Source: an uncultured Bacteroidales bacterium
GTDB taxonomy: Bacteria; Bacteroidota; Bacteroidia; Bacteroidales; Muribaculaceae
Direction of reading: 5' to 3'
Length of the DNA stretch: 64,000 nucleotides
NCBI GenBank assembly: GCA_902781045.1
Contig: CACZHT010000031.1
Location: 1 to 64,000, forward strand
Both the position numbers and the translations under genes were made by a program. The notes under the pieces were generated by a model that saw nothing but the letters and a program-made list of their open reading frames with translations, searched no databases and was not told the DNA's origin. How positions within the stretch are numbered: position 1 is the first letter of the stretch; every line of letters starts with the position of its first letter. This document shows positions 25,592 to 33,441 of this stretch, in pieces.

Positions 25592-26626
25592 ATGCAGTAT
25601 ATCCAACTAGGCAACTCTGACCTCAACGTGTCGCGCATCTGTCTGGGATGCATGGGATTTGGCGACGCAAGCATCGGCCAGCACTCATGGACCATCGACG
25701 AGGAGCACACCCGCCAGATTATTCGTCGCTCGCTCGACCTCGGCATCAACTTCTTCGACACAGCCATCGCCTACCAGCTGGGCACCTCGGAGCAGTATGT
25801 GGGCCGAGCCTTGCGCGACATGAGCCGTCGCGACGAGGTGGTGGTCGCCACCAAGTTCCTGCCTCGCACCGACGAGGAGATTGCGACCGGCATCGATGGC
25901 CGCCAGCATGTGATCAACAACATTGACACCAGCCTGCAACACCTGGGCATGGACCACGTCGACCTGTACATCTATCACATCTGGGACTACAAGACACCAG
26001 CCGAGGAGATTCTCGAGGGCATGAATGAGGCGGTGCGCACTGGCAAGGCACGCTACATCGGCATCGCCAATGCCTATGCCTATCAGGTGGCCAAGATGAA
26101 TGCCCTGGCCGAACGCCGTGGATGGGCTAAGTTCATCAGTGTGCAGAACCACTACAACCTCATCATGCGTGAGGAGGAGCGCGAGATGTTCCCCTTCTGC
26201 CGCGAGGAGAACATCGCCATGACACCCTACAGCGCACTGGCCTCGGGCAAACTGGCCAAGCGTCCCGGCGAGACGTCCAAGCGACAAACCGAGGACTCGT
26301 TCATGCACTTCAAGTACGATGCCACCGCCCAGCAGGATGGCCGCATCATCGAGCGTGTGGTTGAGTTGGCCGACCGTTATGGTGTGGAGATGACGCAGAT
26401 AGCGCTGGCATGGCTGCTCACCAAGGTCGAGTCGCCCATCGTCGGAGCCACCAAGCTGCACCACATCGAGGGCGCAGTCAAGTCGCTCGACGTTCACCTG
26501 ACTGCCGACGACATCCGCCATCTCGAGGAACCCTACGTGCCGCACAACCTCTCGGGCGTGATGGCGGTCAACAAGCCCACCATGAGCGAGGAGCCCGTCT
26601 GGGTCTCAGCCAGCCGCAACAAGTAA
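25592..26626 (+). CDS. Aldo/keto reductase
   Basis: A 344-residue NADPH-dependent aldo/keto reductase. FFDTAIAYQLGTSE contains the catalytic Asp and Tyr, VVVATKF the Lys, and VDLYIYHIWD the His of the tetrad. IALAWLLTKVESPIVGATK is the C-terminal cofactor-binding helix region. It reduces aldehydes or ketones to alcohols. Second gene of the plus-strand redox operon. Confidence 0.92.
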   Translation: MQYIQLGNSDLNVSRICLGCMGFGDASIGQHSWTIDEEHTRQIIRRSLDLGINFFDTAIAYQLGTSEQYVGRALRDMSRRDEVVVATKFLPRTDEEIATGIDGRQHVINNIDTSLQHLGMDHVDLYIYHIWDYKTPAEEILEGMNEAVRTGKARYIGIANAYAYQVAKMNALAERRGWAKFISVQNHYNLIMREEEREMFPFCREENIAMTPYSALASGKLAKRPGETSKRQTEDSFMHFKYDATAQQDGRIIERVVELADRYGVEMTQIALAWLLTKVESPIVGATKLHHIEGAVKSLDVHLTADDIRHLEEPYVPHNLSGVMAVNKPTMSEEPVWVSASRNK

Positions 26627-26658
26627 CATGAAATTCAAGTTTCTACAGTAGTTAAATC

Positions 26659-26970
26659 ATGAAACAGAATATTGGACAGAAACTGGCACTCTACCCTACG
26701 CCAGCCACAGTCGTTGGCACTGTTGGAGAAGAAGGGAAAGTCAACTGGATGCTTGTGGCCCATGTGGGCATAGTCAGCCACTCGAAACTGTTGTTGAGCA
26801 TCCACTCGGCTCATCATAGCGTGAAAGCCATCGACGAGAAAGGGAAACCTGACTACGCGCGGCTGAAGCCTGTCCTGTTTGAAATGCCCACCTACAAGTA
26901 TTTGCGCACGGGCGATATCATTGGCGACTGCATGAAGATGGGTAAAGCATACGGAGAAACATTGAAATAA
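26659..26970 (+). pseudogene. Flavin reductase with large in-frame internal deletion
   Basis: Residues 1-55 (KLALYPTPATVVGT, VNWMLVAHVGIVSH, LLLSIHSAHHS) match the N-terminus of DIM6/NTAB-type flavin reductases, and residues 57-103 (DEKGKPDYARLKPVLFEMPTYKYLRTGDIIG) match their C-terminus. The usual protein is about 190 residues; this one is 103. The missing part is the central FMN-binding barrel. The join keeps the reading frame, so a shortened protein may still be made. It lies 3 bp before the flavodoxin gene and may be kept for translational coupling. Confidence 0.65.
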
Positions 26971-26973
26971 GTC

Positions 26974-27537
26974 ATGAGAAAGAAAATCATCATCATGTTC
27001 GCGGCACTGCTGACCATCGGTCTGGGTGCCCATGCACAGAGCAGCAACAAGGAGAACAAAGAAGTGAAAAAAGTATTAGTAGCCTATTTCTCGGCATCGG
27101 GCGTCACTCGGGGGATAGCCCGGCAACTGGCCGAGGTCGCAGGGGCCGACCTGCATGAGATTCGGCCCGAGAAGCCCTATACCGACGCTGACCTCAACTG
27201 GAATAACCAGCAGAGCCGCAGCAGCCTGGAGATGAAAGACAGCAGTTCGCGCCCGGCCATCACCGACAAACTAGAGAACATGCAGGACTATGATGTGGTC
27301 TACGTCGGTTTCCCCATCTGGTGGTACACTGCGCCCACCATCATCAACACCTTCATGGAGGCCTACGACTTCGCCGGCAAGACGGTCATCCCCTTTGCCA
27401 CTTCGGGCGGCAGCAGCATCCAGAAGGCTTGTGCCGACCTGAAAGCCACCTATCCAAACGTCGACTGGCGAGAGGGCAAACTTCTGAACCGCGCATCCAA
27501 AAGCGAGTTGCAGTACTGGGTGGAGAGTAACCGATAA
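26974..27537 (+). CDS. Exported flavodoxin
   Basis: A 187-residue protein: signal peptide (MRKKIIIMFAALLTIGLGAHAQ), then a flavodoxin. LVAYFSASGVTRGIARQLAE is the FMN phosphate loop, YVGFPIWWYTAPTIINTF the first ring-stacking Trp region and PFATSGGSSI the second FMN loop. Exported flavodoxins occur in Bacteroidota envelope redox systems. Last gene of the plus-strand operon that begins near 24087. Partner likely the aldo/keto reductase system, but not shown. Confidence 0.85.
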   Translation: MRKKIIIMFAALLTIGLGAHAQSSNKENKEVKKVLVAYFSASGVTRGIARQLAEVAGADLHEIRPEKPYTDADLNWNNQQSRSSLEMKDSSSRPAITDKLENMQDYDVVYVGFPIWWYTAPTIINTFMEAYDFAGKTVIPFATSGGSSIQKACADLKATYPNVDWREGKLLNRASKSELQYWVESNR

Positions 27538-27861
27538 CAGGGGCACTGTGCATTGCAAGAGATAGGGCTTTAATGCCAATCGGCAAAATGGAAAGTGAGG
27601 TTTTTGGCTAAAATGAATCAAAAATATTGCGTTTTAGCCGAAAACCTCAACGCTGTTTTCGGCTAAAATGGGCATTTGATTGCCTGTTTTAGCCAGAAAT
27701 CGCTGGTTTTTGAAAACCTCATGCTGATTATGCTGAATTTGACACCCGTTTTTTTGGAGGAAAAAATTCACTTTTCTGACCAAAAATCCTTGGCAAATCT
27801 AAAAACATTCATTAACTTTGCCACCGAGTCCAGTCACTGTTCAACGATTGGTTCCAGCGAG

Positions 27862-27906
27862 CCTCCCCTCCCCTTTCCCAAAGGGGAGGGGCTGGGGGTG
27901 GGGTTT
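27862..27906. repeat. REP-like palindrome, copy 1 (reverse orientation)
   Basis: CCCCTCCCCTTTCCC paired with AAAGGGGAGGGG, then a GGGGGTGGGGTTT tail. Reverse orientation relative to copies 2-4. Confidence 0.7.
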
Positions 27907-27949
27907 GCAACGAGCAAGTTTTGACTCATTTTTATAATAATGGCGGTAT

Positions 27950-28010
27950 CCAAACCCCACCCCTGACCCCTCCCCTTCTGACCCCTCCCCTTTGGGAAAG
28001 GGGAGGGGAA
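27950..28010. repeat. REP-like palindrome, copy 2 with duplicated half
   Basis: CCAAACCCCACCCC lead-in, a doubled GACCCCTCCCC block, then CCCCTCCCCTTTGGG pairing with AAAGGGGAGGGG. Confidence 0.7.
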
Positions 28011-28248
28011 ACGCAGAATCGCTGAACAGATACCGAGTCCAGTCACTGTTCAACGATTGCGCTAGGTTGTGTGCCAGTTGGTTGCCAGAGTTGGTAACCA
28101 GCTCAAGGTGGCAGATGGGGCGCCCTGCGGGCGGAAATCTTACAAAATCTATCTCAAAATCTCACAGTGGCTGTGACTCATATCAGCTGTGTGTCTTTAT
28201 CGTCACTACGCTTTAAGTAGGCTCAATTATTGTAGCGACATTGCAATG

Positions 28249-28380
28249 AATTGCACGAATTGTTGAGCGGCCCAAGAACCAGCGAGGCAGTAAATTGCAC
28301 TAAATTGCACAAATTGTTGAGCGGCCAAAGAACCATCGAGGCAGTAAATTGCACTAAATTGCACAAATTGTTGAGCGGCT
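28249..28380. repeat. 54-bp tandem repeat, about 2.5 copies
   Basis: The phrase TTGTTGAGCGGC recurs at about 28260, 28314 and 28368, with AAGAACCA(G/T)CGAGGCAGTAAA between. Units are nearly identical. 54 bp is 18 codons, but no start or family is seen, so I treat it as non-coding. Confidence 0.75.
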
Positions 28381-28400
28381 CAAACCTAGCGTGCGTTGCT

Positions 28401-28444
28401 TCCAAACCCCACCCCCAGCCCCTCCCCTTTGGGAAAGGGGAGGT
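28401..28444. repeat. REP-like palindrome, copy 3
   Basis: CCAAACCCCACCCCCAGCCC lead-in and CCTCCCCTTTGGG/AAAGGGGAGG stem, preceded by GTGCGTTGCTT, as in copy 4. Confidence 0.7.
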
Positions 28445-28477
28445 TGCCGGGCAGTGATTGTGCATAGTGCGTTGCTT

Positions 28478-28520
28478 CCAAACCCCACCCCCAACCCCTC
28501 CCTTTGGGAAAGGGGAGGGG
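28478..28520. repeat. REP-like palindrome, copy 4
   Basis: Same layout as copy 3, with lead-in CCAAACCCCACCCCCAACCC and the preceding GTGCGTTGCTT. About 77 bp downstream of copy 3. Confidence 0.7.
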
Positions 28521-28640
28521 AGAGGGTGGCCCTATCTTGCAATTACCTCACAATCAGCTTGAATAATCGCTGAATGGATCTACTATGTGTCTTTTCGGTC
28601 TGTCAGTAGCACTCATTCAAGCTGACTCAGATTGTTGAGA

Positions 28641-29177
28641 TCAGACGTTCTTGCCCAGGTCGTAGGCGGCTTGCAGTTTGGGGTTGTCGGCTATCTCGTT
28701 GGGGGCGTTCACACCACCGCAGAACAGTGTGCCCGTCAGATGGCTCTTGGGATAGCAGTCAATCCACCCTGTCAGGCCGGCCTCGGCGCGTTGGGGAGTT
28801 TGCTCCTCGGCTTCGGCAGCCGTGGTCAGCAGATAGACATCGCGGAATTGGTAGTCCTGCTCGTACATGGCATTCATGCGGTCGATGAGGGTCTTCATCT
28901 GACCGCTCATCTCATAGTAGTAGATGGGTGTGGCCCATGCCACGACATCAGCCTTCAGGACGCGTGCCATGATGTCGTTCACATCGTCGCTGATGACACA
29001 CCGGCCCAACTTCTGGCAAGCGAGGCAGCCCTTGCAGAACTGGATGTTTTTGTCCACAAGCGAGATTTTCTCCACATCGTTACCGGCGGCTTGGGCACCC
29101 GCCACAAACTGGTCGGCGAGCATGTCGCTGTTTGAGCCACGGCGCAGGCTCGTCGAGATTACAATTACTTTCTTCAT
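28641..29177 (-). CDS. Flavodoxin-like NADPH-dependent FMN reductase
   Basis: The 178-residue protein has VISTSLRRGSNSDMLADQF (FMN phosphate loop), FCKGCLACQKLGRCV (four Cys, iron-sulfur flavoprotein type) and VVAWATPIYYYEMSGQMKT (FMN contact). Likely a reductase for quinones, flavins or metals. Single minus-strand gene, flanked by the repeat-only region on its 3' side and a TTAACTCC/triplet repeat on its 5' side, the same neighbourhood as the relative at 8564-9217. Confidence 0.82.
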   Translation of the reverse strand: MKKVIVISTSLRRGSNSDMLADQFVAGAQAAGNDVEKISLVDKNIQFCKGCLACQKLGRCVISDDVNDIMARVLKADVVAWATPIYYYEMSGQMKTLIDRMNAMYEQDYQFRDVYLLTTAAEAEEQTPQRAEAGLTGWIDCYPKSHLTGTLFCGGVNAPNEIADNPKLQAAYDLGKNV

Positions 29178-29228
29178 GTCTCTTTGTTACTCTATTGGTT
29201 ATTTAACTTTCTAAAGTGGTTTCTTGTC

Positions 29229-29326
29229 AGTAGTTAAGGGAGTTAAGGAGTTAAAGGAGTCAAATGGAGTTAAGACGAATGCCTAGTGATGTAACGGCTT
29301 TACTACTTTACTACTTTACTACTTCA
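29229..29326. repeat. Composite repeat: inverted TTAACTCC block plus ACT triplet block
   Basis: 29229-29277 (AGTAGTTAAGGGAGTTAAGG... GGAGTTAAGACG) is the reverse complement type of 8530-8557. 29291-29326 (GTAACGGCTTTACTAC...) repeats the arm at 8476-8517. Both halves therefore travel together but in changed orientation. Confidence 0.7.
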
Positions 29327-29330
29327 GATG

Positions 29331-30455
29331 TCATTGATTGACAGAACTGATGGTGGCGACGACATACTCCGAGCGTGTGCCGATGCGGTACTTGCCGCCC
29401 CAGATGCCCATGCCCGAGCTGACGTAGTAGCGTGTGTCGCCCTTCTGGTAGAATCCCCATGCGTCCTCATACATCGCGTGGACCATCAGGCTGATGGGCC
29501 ACACCTGCCCCTCGTGGGTGTGGCCGCTGAACTGCAGGTCGACACCGCACTGCTGCGACTCCTCCAGGTTGTAGGGCTGGTGGTCGAGCAGGATGATGAA
29601 CTTGCCGCGGTCGGCTCCCTCGAGCAACTCGCGGGTGGGGCGGCGCCGGCGGTTGGAGCGGTCGTCGCGGCCCACAACCAGCAGGTCGCCCACAGTGAGC
29701 ACACTGTCGCGCAGCAGGGTGATGCCGGCCTGGCGGTAGAAGTCGAGTGAGCGGTCGATGCCGGTGATGTACTCGTGGTTGCCCAGGCACGCCACCACGG
29801 GCGCGTTGAGTTGCCTGAAGTCGGCCGCCATGTCCTCGTCGTGCAGGGGGCGCACATATCCGTCGATGATGTCGCCCGCCACCAAAATCAGGTCGGCATG
29901 CTCGGCATTGAGTATGTCGACCCACCGCCGCCACTCGGCCTTGCGGTTGTGGTAGCCCAGGTGCAGGTCGCTCAGCAGCAGCACCTTGACGGGGCGCGAC
30001 AGCTGCTTGTGCGTGGCCAGCTGCAGCGGCTGCCTGACCTTGTTGTGATAGTGCACGTTGCCATAGATGAGCAGGCCGGCAATTACTGTCGTGATGGTGC
30101 CCGCCACCCAGGCGTTGTCGTGCAGCCATCCCTTGGGCACCAGGTGCACCAGCCGCCCCAGGTCGAGCAGGACAAAGGCCAGGAGCAGGTAGAGGAACAC
30201 GATGACCCACGACGTGCTCACATCATAGGCCACCGAGGCGGCCTCGAGTGGCATGCGGTCGAACGTGCCGGCAATCCCGGCAATCATCATCGCCAGGGCG
30301 GCAGTCATCAGTGCTACCACCGTCCACTTGCCCCACACGGGCAGGGGCAGCACCTGATGGACGTGCCACAACACATAGACATGTGCCAGCACGGGCAGCA
30401 ACATGAAGAGTATAAAGCCGAATTTCATGAGTGTTTCGTTGTCGGTTTCAGTCAC
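29331..30455 (-). CDS. Membrane-anchored calcineurin-like metallophosphoesterase
   Basis: A 374-residue protein with about four transmembrane helices over residues 10-130 and then a metallophosphoesterase domain: LLLSDLHLGYHN (Asp-x-His), LVAGDIIDG, CLGNHEY and SGHTHEGQVWP supply the two-metal site. Members with this layout (YkoQ/YaeI-like) hydrolyse phosphoesters, some acting on lipid intermediates. An internal Met at 30428 (MKFGFILFMLL) may be the true start, since the longer form overlaps the upstream stop by 8 bp. Last gene of the rbfA-permease-phosphoesterase operon. Confidence 0.88.
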   Translation of the reverse strand: MTETDNETLMKFGFILFMLLPVLAHVYVLWHVHQVLPLPVWGKWTVVALMTAALAMMIAGIAGTFDRMPLEAASVAYDVSTSWVIVFLYLLLAFVLLDLGRLVHLVPKGWLHDNAWVAGTITTVIAGLLIYGNVHYHNKVRQPLQLATHKQLSRPVKVLLLSDLHLGYHNRKAEWRRWVDILNAEHADLILVAGDIIDGYVRPLHDEDMAADFRQLNAPVVACLGNHEYITGIDRSLDFYRQAGITLLRDSVLTVGDLLVVGRDDRSNRRRRPTRELLEGADRGKFIILLDHQPYNLEESQQCGVDLQFSGHTHEGQVWPISLMVHAMYEDAWGFYQKGDTRYYVSSGMGIWGGKYRIGTRSEYVVATISSVNQ

Positions 30456-31692
30456 GATGAGTGGTGTCGCCCGCCCTGAGGCGACGGCGCATGGTCAGTG
30501 ATGTCACCAATGCGGTGAGCAGCCCGATGGCGGCCACTAGCGCAAAGGCCAGCAAGACGTCGGTCCACTGGACTACGACCGGATAGGCGTGCACGACCAG
30601 CGACTGCGTGTCCACGCCCAGCTTGAACCAGCCGTAGTGTTGCTGTCCGACGCACAGCAGCAGTCCGGTGGTCACTCCCAGCACGGCCCCCACCAGAGCG
30701 ATGAGCCATCCCTCGATGACAAAGATGCGTGTGATTTGCTGGTCGCTGGCTCCCAGACTGCGCAGGATGCCAATGCTCTCGTCCTTCTCGATGATGAGCA
30801 GCGACAGCGTGCTGATGACGTTGAATGTGGCGATGAGCAGGATGAATGCCATGAGCAGGAATGCCATCCACTTCTCGACATTGACCAGTCGGTAGGCAGC
30901 CGCCTGCTGCATCAGGCGGTTCTTGACGACGTAGGACTGCCCCAGCCGCTGCCGCAGCTGCGCCATGAATTGTGCCTCGTCGGCTCCGGGCTGCAGTGCC
31001 ACCTCGATTTGTGTGGCTTGTGTGGGATAGTCGAACAGGTGCCGCGCCTTGTCGATGGGCACATAGATCAGGTCGGCATCGTAGGCGTTCTGCTGCAGCT
31101 GGAACACGCCCGAGACAAACAGCGAGTCGGCCACAAAGGCCCCCATCGGGTTGGCCAGGTTGACACGCCCCTGACGCTTGGGGGCATACAGGTTGAGCAT
31201 GAGCAGATAGCCCGGGTGCACATGCAGCTGCATGGCCGGCCCCACGCCCACCACGGCGTAGGCACTGACCTGGTCGTGCAGGCACCAGTCGCCGTCCACC
31301 ATCAGCGAGTCCATGGCGTTGAGCCGGTTGTAGTGGTCGGGGACCCCCTTGAGGCGCACCGGCATCTGATAGTCGGCAAACACGGCCAGCGCATGCTCCT
31401 CGATGACAGGCACCGCCGCGGCCACGCCCGGCATGGCGGTGACCACCCGCAGCACACTGTCGGCCTGCTCGATGGCCTTGCCGGCACTGGCGGTGACCGC
31501 CACCTGCGGGTCGAGTTGTGCCAGCTTGCCCATGATGAGTCCCCGGAAGCCGTTGAACACGCTGAGCACGGCGATGAGCGCAGCCGTGGTCACCACCACC
31601 CCCAGCAACGAGATGATGGAGATGATGTTGACCGCATGGTGTGCCTTCTTCGACACCAGGTAGCGCAGCGCTATTTTCAGCTGATAGTTCAC
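30448..31692 (-). CDS. LolE/LolC-like ABC transporter permease (FtsX family)
   Basis: The 414-residue protein has the start of lipoprotein-releasing permeases (ALRYLVSKKAHHAVNIISIIS), one N-terminal transmembrane helix, a large periplasmic domain (about 45-270) and three C-terminal helices, the middle one preceded by EKDESIGILRSLGAS. It would help extract lipoproteins from the inner membrane with an ATPase not in this window. It overlaps rbfA by 4 bp, a pairing I know from other Bacteroidales. Confidence 0.88.
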   Translation of the reverse strand: MNYQLKIALRYLVSKKAHHAVNIISIISLLGVVVTTAALIAVLSVFNGFRGLIMGKLAQLDPQVAVTASAGKAIEQADSVLRVVTAMPGVAAAVPVIEEHALAVFADYQMPVRLKGVPDHYNRLNAMDSLMVDGDWCLHDQVSAYAVVGVGPAMQLHVHPGYLLMLNLYAPKRQGRVNLANPMGAFVADSLFVSGVFQLQQNAYDADLIYVPIDKARHLFDYPTQATQIEVALQPGADEAQFMAQLRQRLGQSYVVKNRLMQQAAAYRLVNVEKWMAFLLMAFILLIATFNVISTLSLLIIEKDESIGILRSLGASDQQITRIFVIEGWLIALVGAVLGVTTGLLLCVGQQHYGWFKLGVDTQSLVVHAYPVVVQWTDVLLAFALVAAIGLLTALVTSLTMRRRLRAGDTTHRD

Positions 31693-32024
31693 TGCTTGAG
31701 CAGCTCGTCGATGTGCTCGATGTAGTCGAGCGAGTCGTCGATGTAGAAGGTGAGCTCGGGAGTGCGTCTCAACTGGTAGCGCAGCCGTCCGGCCAGGTCA
31801 TAGCGGATGGCCGTGGCATTGGCGTTGATGTTGGCTATCATCTCGGTGCCGCGCTCGCTGGGAAAGATGCTCAGGTGCACACGCGCCACGCTCAGGTCGG
31901 GCGACACACGCACATGGCTCACACTGATGAGCACGCCGTTGGTCTTGGCGGTCTCGAGCCGGAAGATTTCGCTCAACTCCTTCTGCACGAGCCGGTTGAT
32001 TTTTTCTAGTCTGGTTGCTTGCAC
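31689..32024 (-). CDS. rbfA: Ribosome-binding factor A
   Basis: A 111-residue KH-type protein. It starts TRLEKINRLVQKELSEIF, has ISVSHVRVSPDLSVARVHLS and ends LRRTPELTFYIDDSLDY, all diagnostic for RbfA. It binds the 30S subunit late in 16S rRNA maturation. Minus-strand TAACTTTG at 32105-32112 is a plausible promoter for rbfA and the two genes after it. Confidence 0.95.
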   Translation of the reverse strand: MQATRLEKINRLVQKELSEIFRLETAKTNGVLISVSHVRVSPDLSVARVHLSIFPSERGTEMIANINANATAIRYDLAGRLRYQLRRTPELTFYIDDSLDYIEHIDELLKQ

Positions 32025-32030
32025 TTTTGT

Positions 32031-32066
32031 TAATTAAGAATTACGAATTATGAATTATGAATTAAT
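32031..32066. repeat. GAATTA-type AT-rich short repeat
   Basis: AATTAAGAATTACGAATTATG with GAATTATGAATTA after it: units of about 9 bp in the rbfA leader. Similar pieces occur near 43495-43515 and 49305-49330. Confidence 0.5.
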
Positions 32067-32145
32067 GCCGCGTAGTGGCTCTTGTGCCTTGACAATCGGG
32101 GGTGCAAAGTTAATGCTTTTAGTCGAAACATCGGCCAATCATGCG

Positions 32146-32796
32146 CTAGAAATGGCTATTTTCGTCGCAATGGCGGATGATGGTGAGCCCGTCGCGCAGG
32201 GGTAGGATGACACGTTCCACGCGTGGGTCGGCCGCCACACGGTCGTTGAACTCGCGTATGCCGCGCGTCTGCGCATCGTGGCTGGCCGTGTCGGCAACCT
32301 TGCCGTCCCACAGCGTGTTGTCGGCAATGATATAGCCTCCTGGCACCAGATGTGCCATGGCCAGGTCATAGTAGGCAAGATAGTCGCGCTTGTTGGCGTC
32401 GATGTAGATGAGGTCGAAGTGCCGCTCGAGCCGCTGCAGGATGTCGACCGCGTCTCCAATGTGCACGGTGATGCGTTGGCGCACAGGCGACTGGGCCAGA
32501 TGCTCGCTGATGAAGTCCTCCAGCTCGTCGTCAATCTCGATGGTGTGGACATGGGCCTCATCGCGCGTCAGTCCCTCGGCCAGGCATTGCGTGGCATAGC
32601 CGCTGTAGGTGCCCAGCTCCAGGACATCGGTCGGGTTGACCATGCGCACCAGCATCTTGAGCAGGCGGCCCTGCAGGTGCCCCGAGCACATGCGGGGATA
32701 GAGCAGTCGCACATGGGTGTCGCGGTCGAGCCGCCGCAGATGCTCGGGCTCGGGGTCGATGTGGGCCAAGATGTATTCTTCGAGTTGCTCGGTCAT
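32146..32796 (-). CDS. Class I SAM-dependent O-methyltransferase (Methyltransf_3 type)
   Basis: A 216-residue methyltransferase of the caffeoyl-CoA/catechol O-methyltransferase group. VLELGTYSGYATQCLA is motif I, HTIEIDDELEDFI motif II, FDLIYIDANKRDY and ADNTLWDGKV hold the metal-binding Asp and Asn residues. Bacterial members also modify tRNA wobble uridine (TrmR), so the substrate could be a small molecule or tRNA. Its ATG overlaps aroQ by 4 bp, and the overlap lies at the edge of a 9-bp repeat tract. Confidence 0.88.
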   Translation of the reverse strand: MTEQLEEYILAHIDPEPEHLRRLDRDTHVRLLYPRMCSGHLQGRLLKMLVRMVNPTDVLELGTYSGYATQCLAEGLTRDEAHVHTIEIDDELEDFISEHLAQSPVRQRITVHIGDAVDILQRLERHFDLIYIDANKRDYLAYYDLAMAHLVPGGYIIADNTLWDGKVADTASHDAQTRGIREFNDRVAADPRVERVILPLRDGLTIIRHCDENSHF

Positions 32797-33278
32797 GATA
32801 CTATCTCAGCTCTCCCAGATTTCCCAGATTTCTCAGATTTCCCAGAACTCCCAGAACTCCCATTAATTATCAGCTCAACCGCCTGGCGGTAGCCGTCCAG
32901 GCCGTGGCCCATGATGGTGGCCACACACACGGCAGTTAGCATCGAGTGTCGGCGCCACGGCTCGCGCCGGCTGATGTCGGTGATGTGCACCTCGACCACC
33001 GGGGCTGTGATGGCCGTCACAGCGTCGGCCAATGCTATGGACGTGTGCGTGTAGCCCCCGGCGTTGAGCACGATGCCATCGGCCGTGAAGCCCACGCGCT
33101 GCAGCTCGTCGATGAGGTCGCCTTCATGGTTGCTCTGATAGAGCGTGAACTCGACATCGGTGTAGTTGTCCACCAGCTGCCGCAGGTAGTCATCGAGGCT
33201 TCGGTCGCCATAAAGCTCCGGCTCGCGTATGCCCACCAAGTTGAGGTTGGGGCCGTTGATGATTGCAATCTTCTTCAT
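32793..33278 (-). CDS. aroQ: Type II 3-dehydroquinate dehydratase with repeat-encoded C-terminal tail
   Basis: Residues 1-140 are a full AroQ: INGPNLNLVGIREPELYG (catalytic Tyr), NAGGYTHTSIALADA, EVHITDISRREPWRRHS (catalytic His region), then a terminal helix. It dehydrates 3-dehydroquinate in the shikimate pathway and forms dodecamers. The normal end is near residue 140; here about 21 extra residues (NGSSGSSGKSEKSGKSGRAE) are encoded by the 9-bp CTGGGAnnn repeat, each unit giving three codons on the minus strand. The extension is low complexity and probably disordered. Enzyme function should be intact. Confidence 0.95.
   Translation of the reverse strand: MKKIAIINGPNLNLVGIREPELYGDRSLDDYLRQLVDNYTDVEFTLYQSNHEGDLIDELQRVGFTADGIVLNAGGYTHTSIALADAVTAITAPVVEVHITDISRREPWRRHSMLTAVCVATIMGHGLDGYRQAVELIINGSSGSSGKSEKSGKSGRAEIVS
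32806..32866. repeat. 9-bp CTGGGAnnn tandem repeat within aroQ 3' end
   Basis: On the minus strand the units read CTGGGAGTT, CTGGGAAAT, CTGAGAAAT, CTGGGAAAT, CTGGGAGAG, CTGAGATAG. Same family as 42683-42783 and 51717-51752. Confidence 0.8.
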
Positions 33279-33328
33279 GCCGCAAAGTTAGTGTATTTAA
33301 TCGAGAATTGTGAATCAGGGATTGATAA

Positions 33329-33360
33329 TTTGCACAGTTGCCGGAGTTTCACTATCTTTG
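33329..33360 (+). promoter_or_regulatory. Promoter of the 221-residue membrane protein gene
   Basis: TTTG at 33329-33332, 20 bp, TATCTTTG at 33353-33360. Exact consensus. Confidence 0.7.
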
Positions 33361-33370
33361 CCCCCAGCTG

Positions 33371-33437
33371 CAACCAGCAACTAACAACCAACAACTAAAA
33401 ACTAACAACTAAAAACTAACAACTAAAAACAAACAAC
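33371..33437. repeat. AACTAAAAAC/AACAACT short tandem repeat
   Basis: Units such as CAACTAAAAACTAA repeat across the leader of the next gene. The reverse-complement type (TTTTTAGTTGT) is found at 42294-42325, 53319-53345 and 53446-53510. Confidence 0.65.
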
Positions 33438-33441
33438 TGAT

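Larger units (their letters stand above)
27541..28620. repeat. 1.1-kb gene-free region built from several repeat families
   Basis: No convincing gene. It contains inverted TTTAGCCGAAAACCTC/TTTTCGGCTAAAA segments at about 27630-27670, a 28-bp direct repeat (27823-27850 and 28032-28059), four REP-like G/C palindromes and a 54-bp tandem repeat, listed separately. It separates the plus-strand redox operon from a minus-strand flavodoxin gene that ends at 28641. Confidence 0.7.

Noticed and set aside
28249..28380. Possible CRISPR array
   Set aside because: The units are directly abutting 54-bp copies without unique spacers, and no cas gene is present.
27834..28573. Several 60-80-codon frames on both strands
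   Set aside because: They read through REP palindromes and the 54-bp tandem repeat; Pro/Gly-rich or repeated text without family matches.
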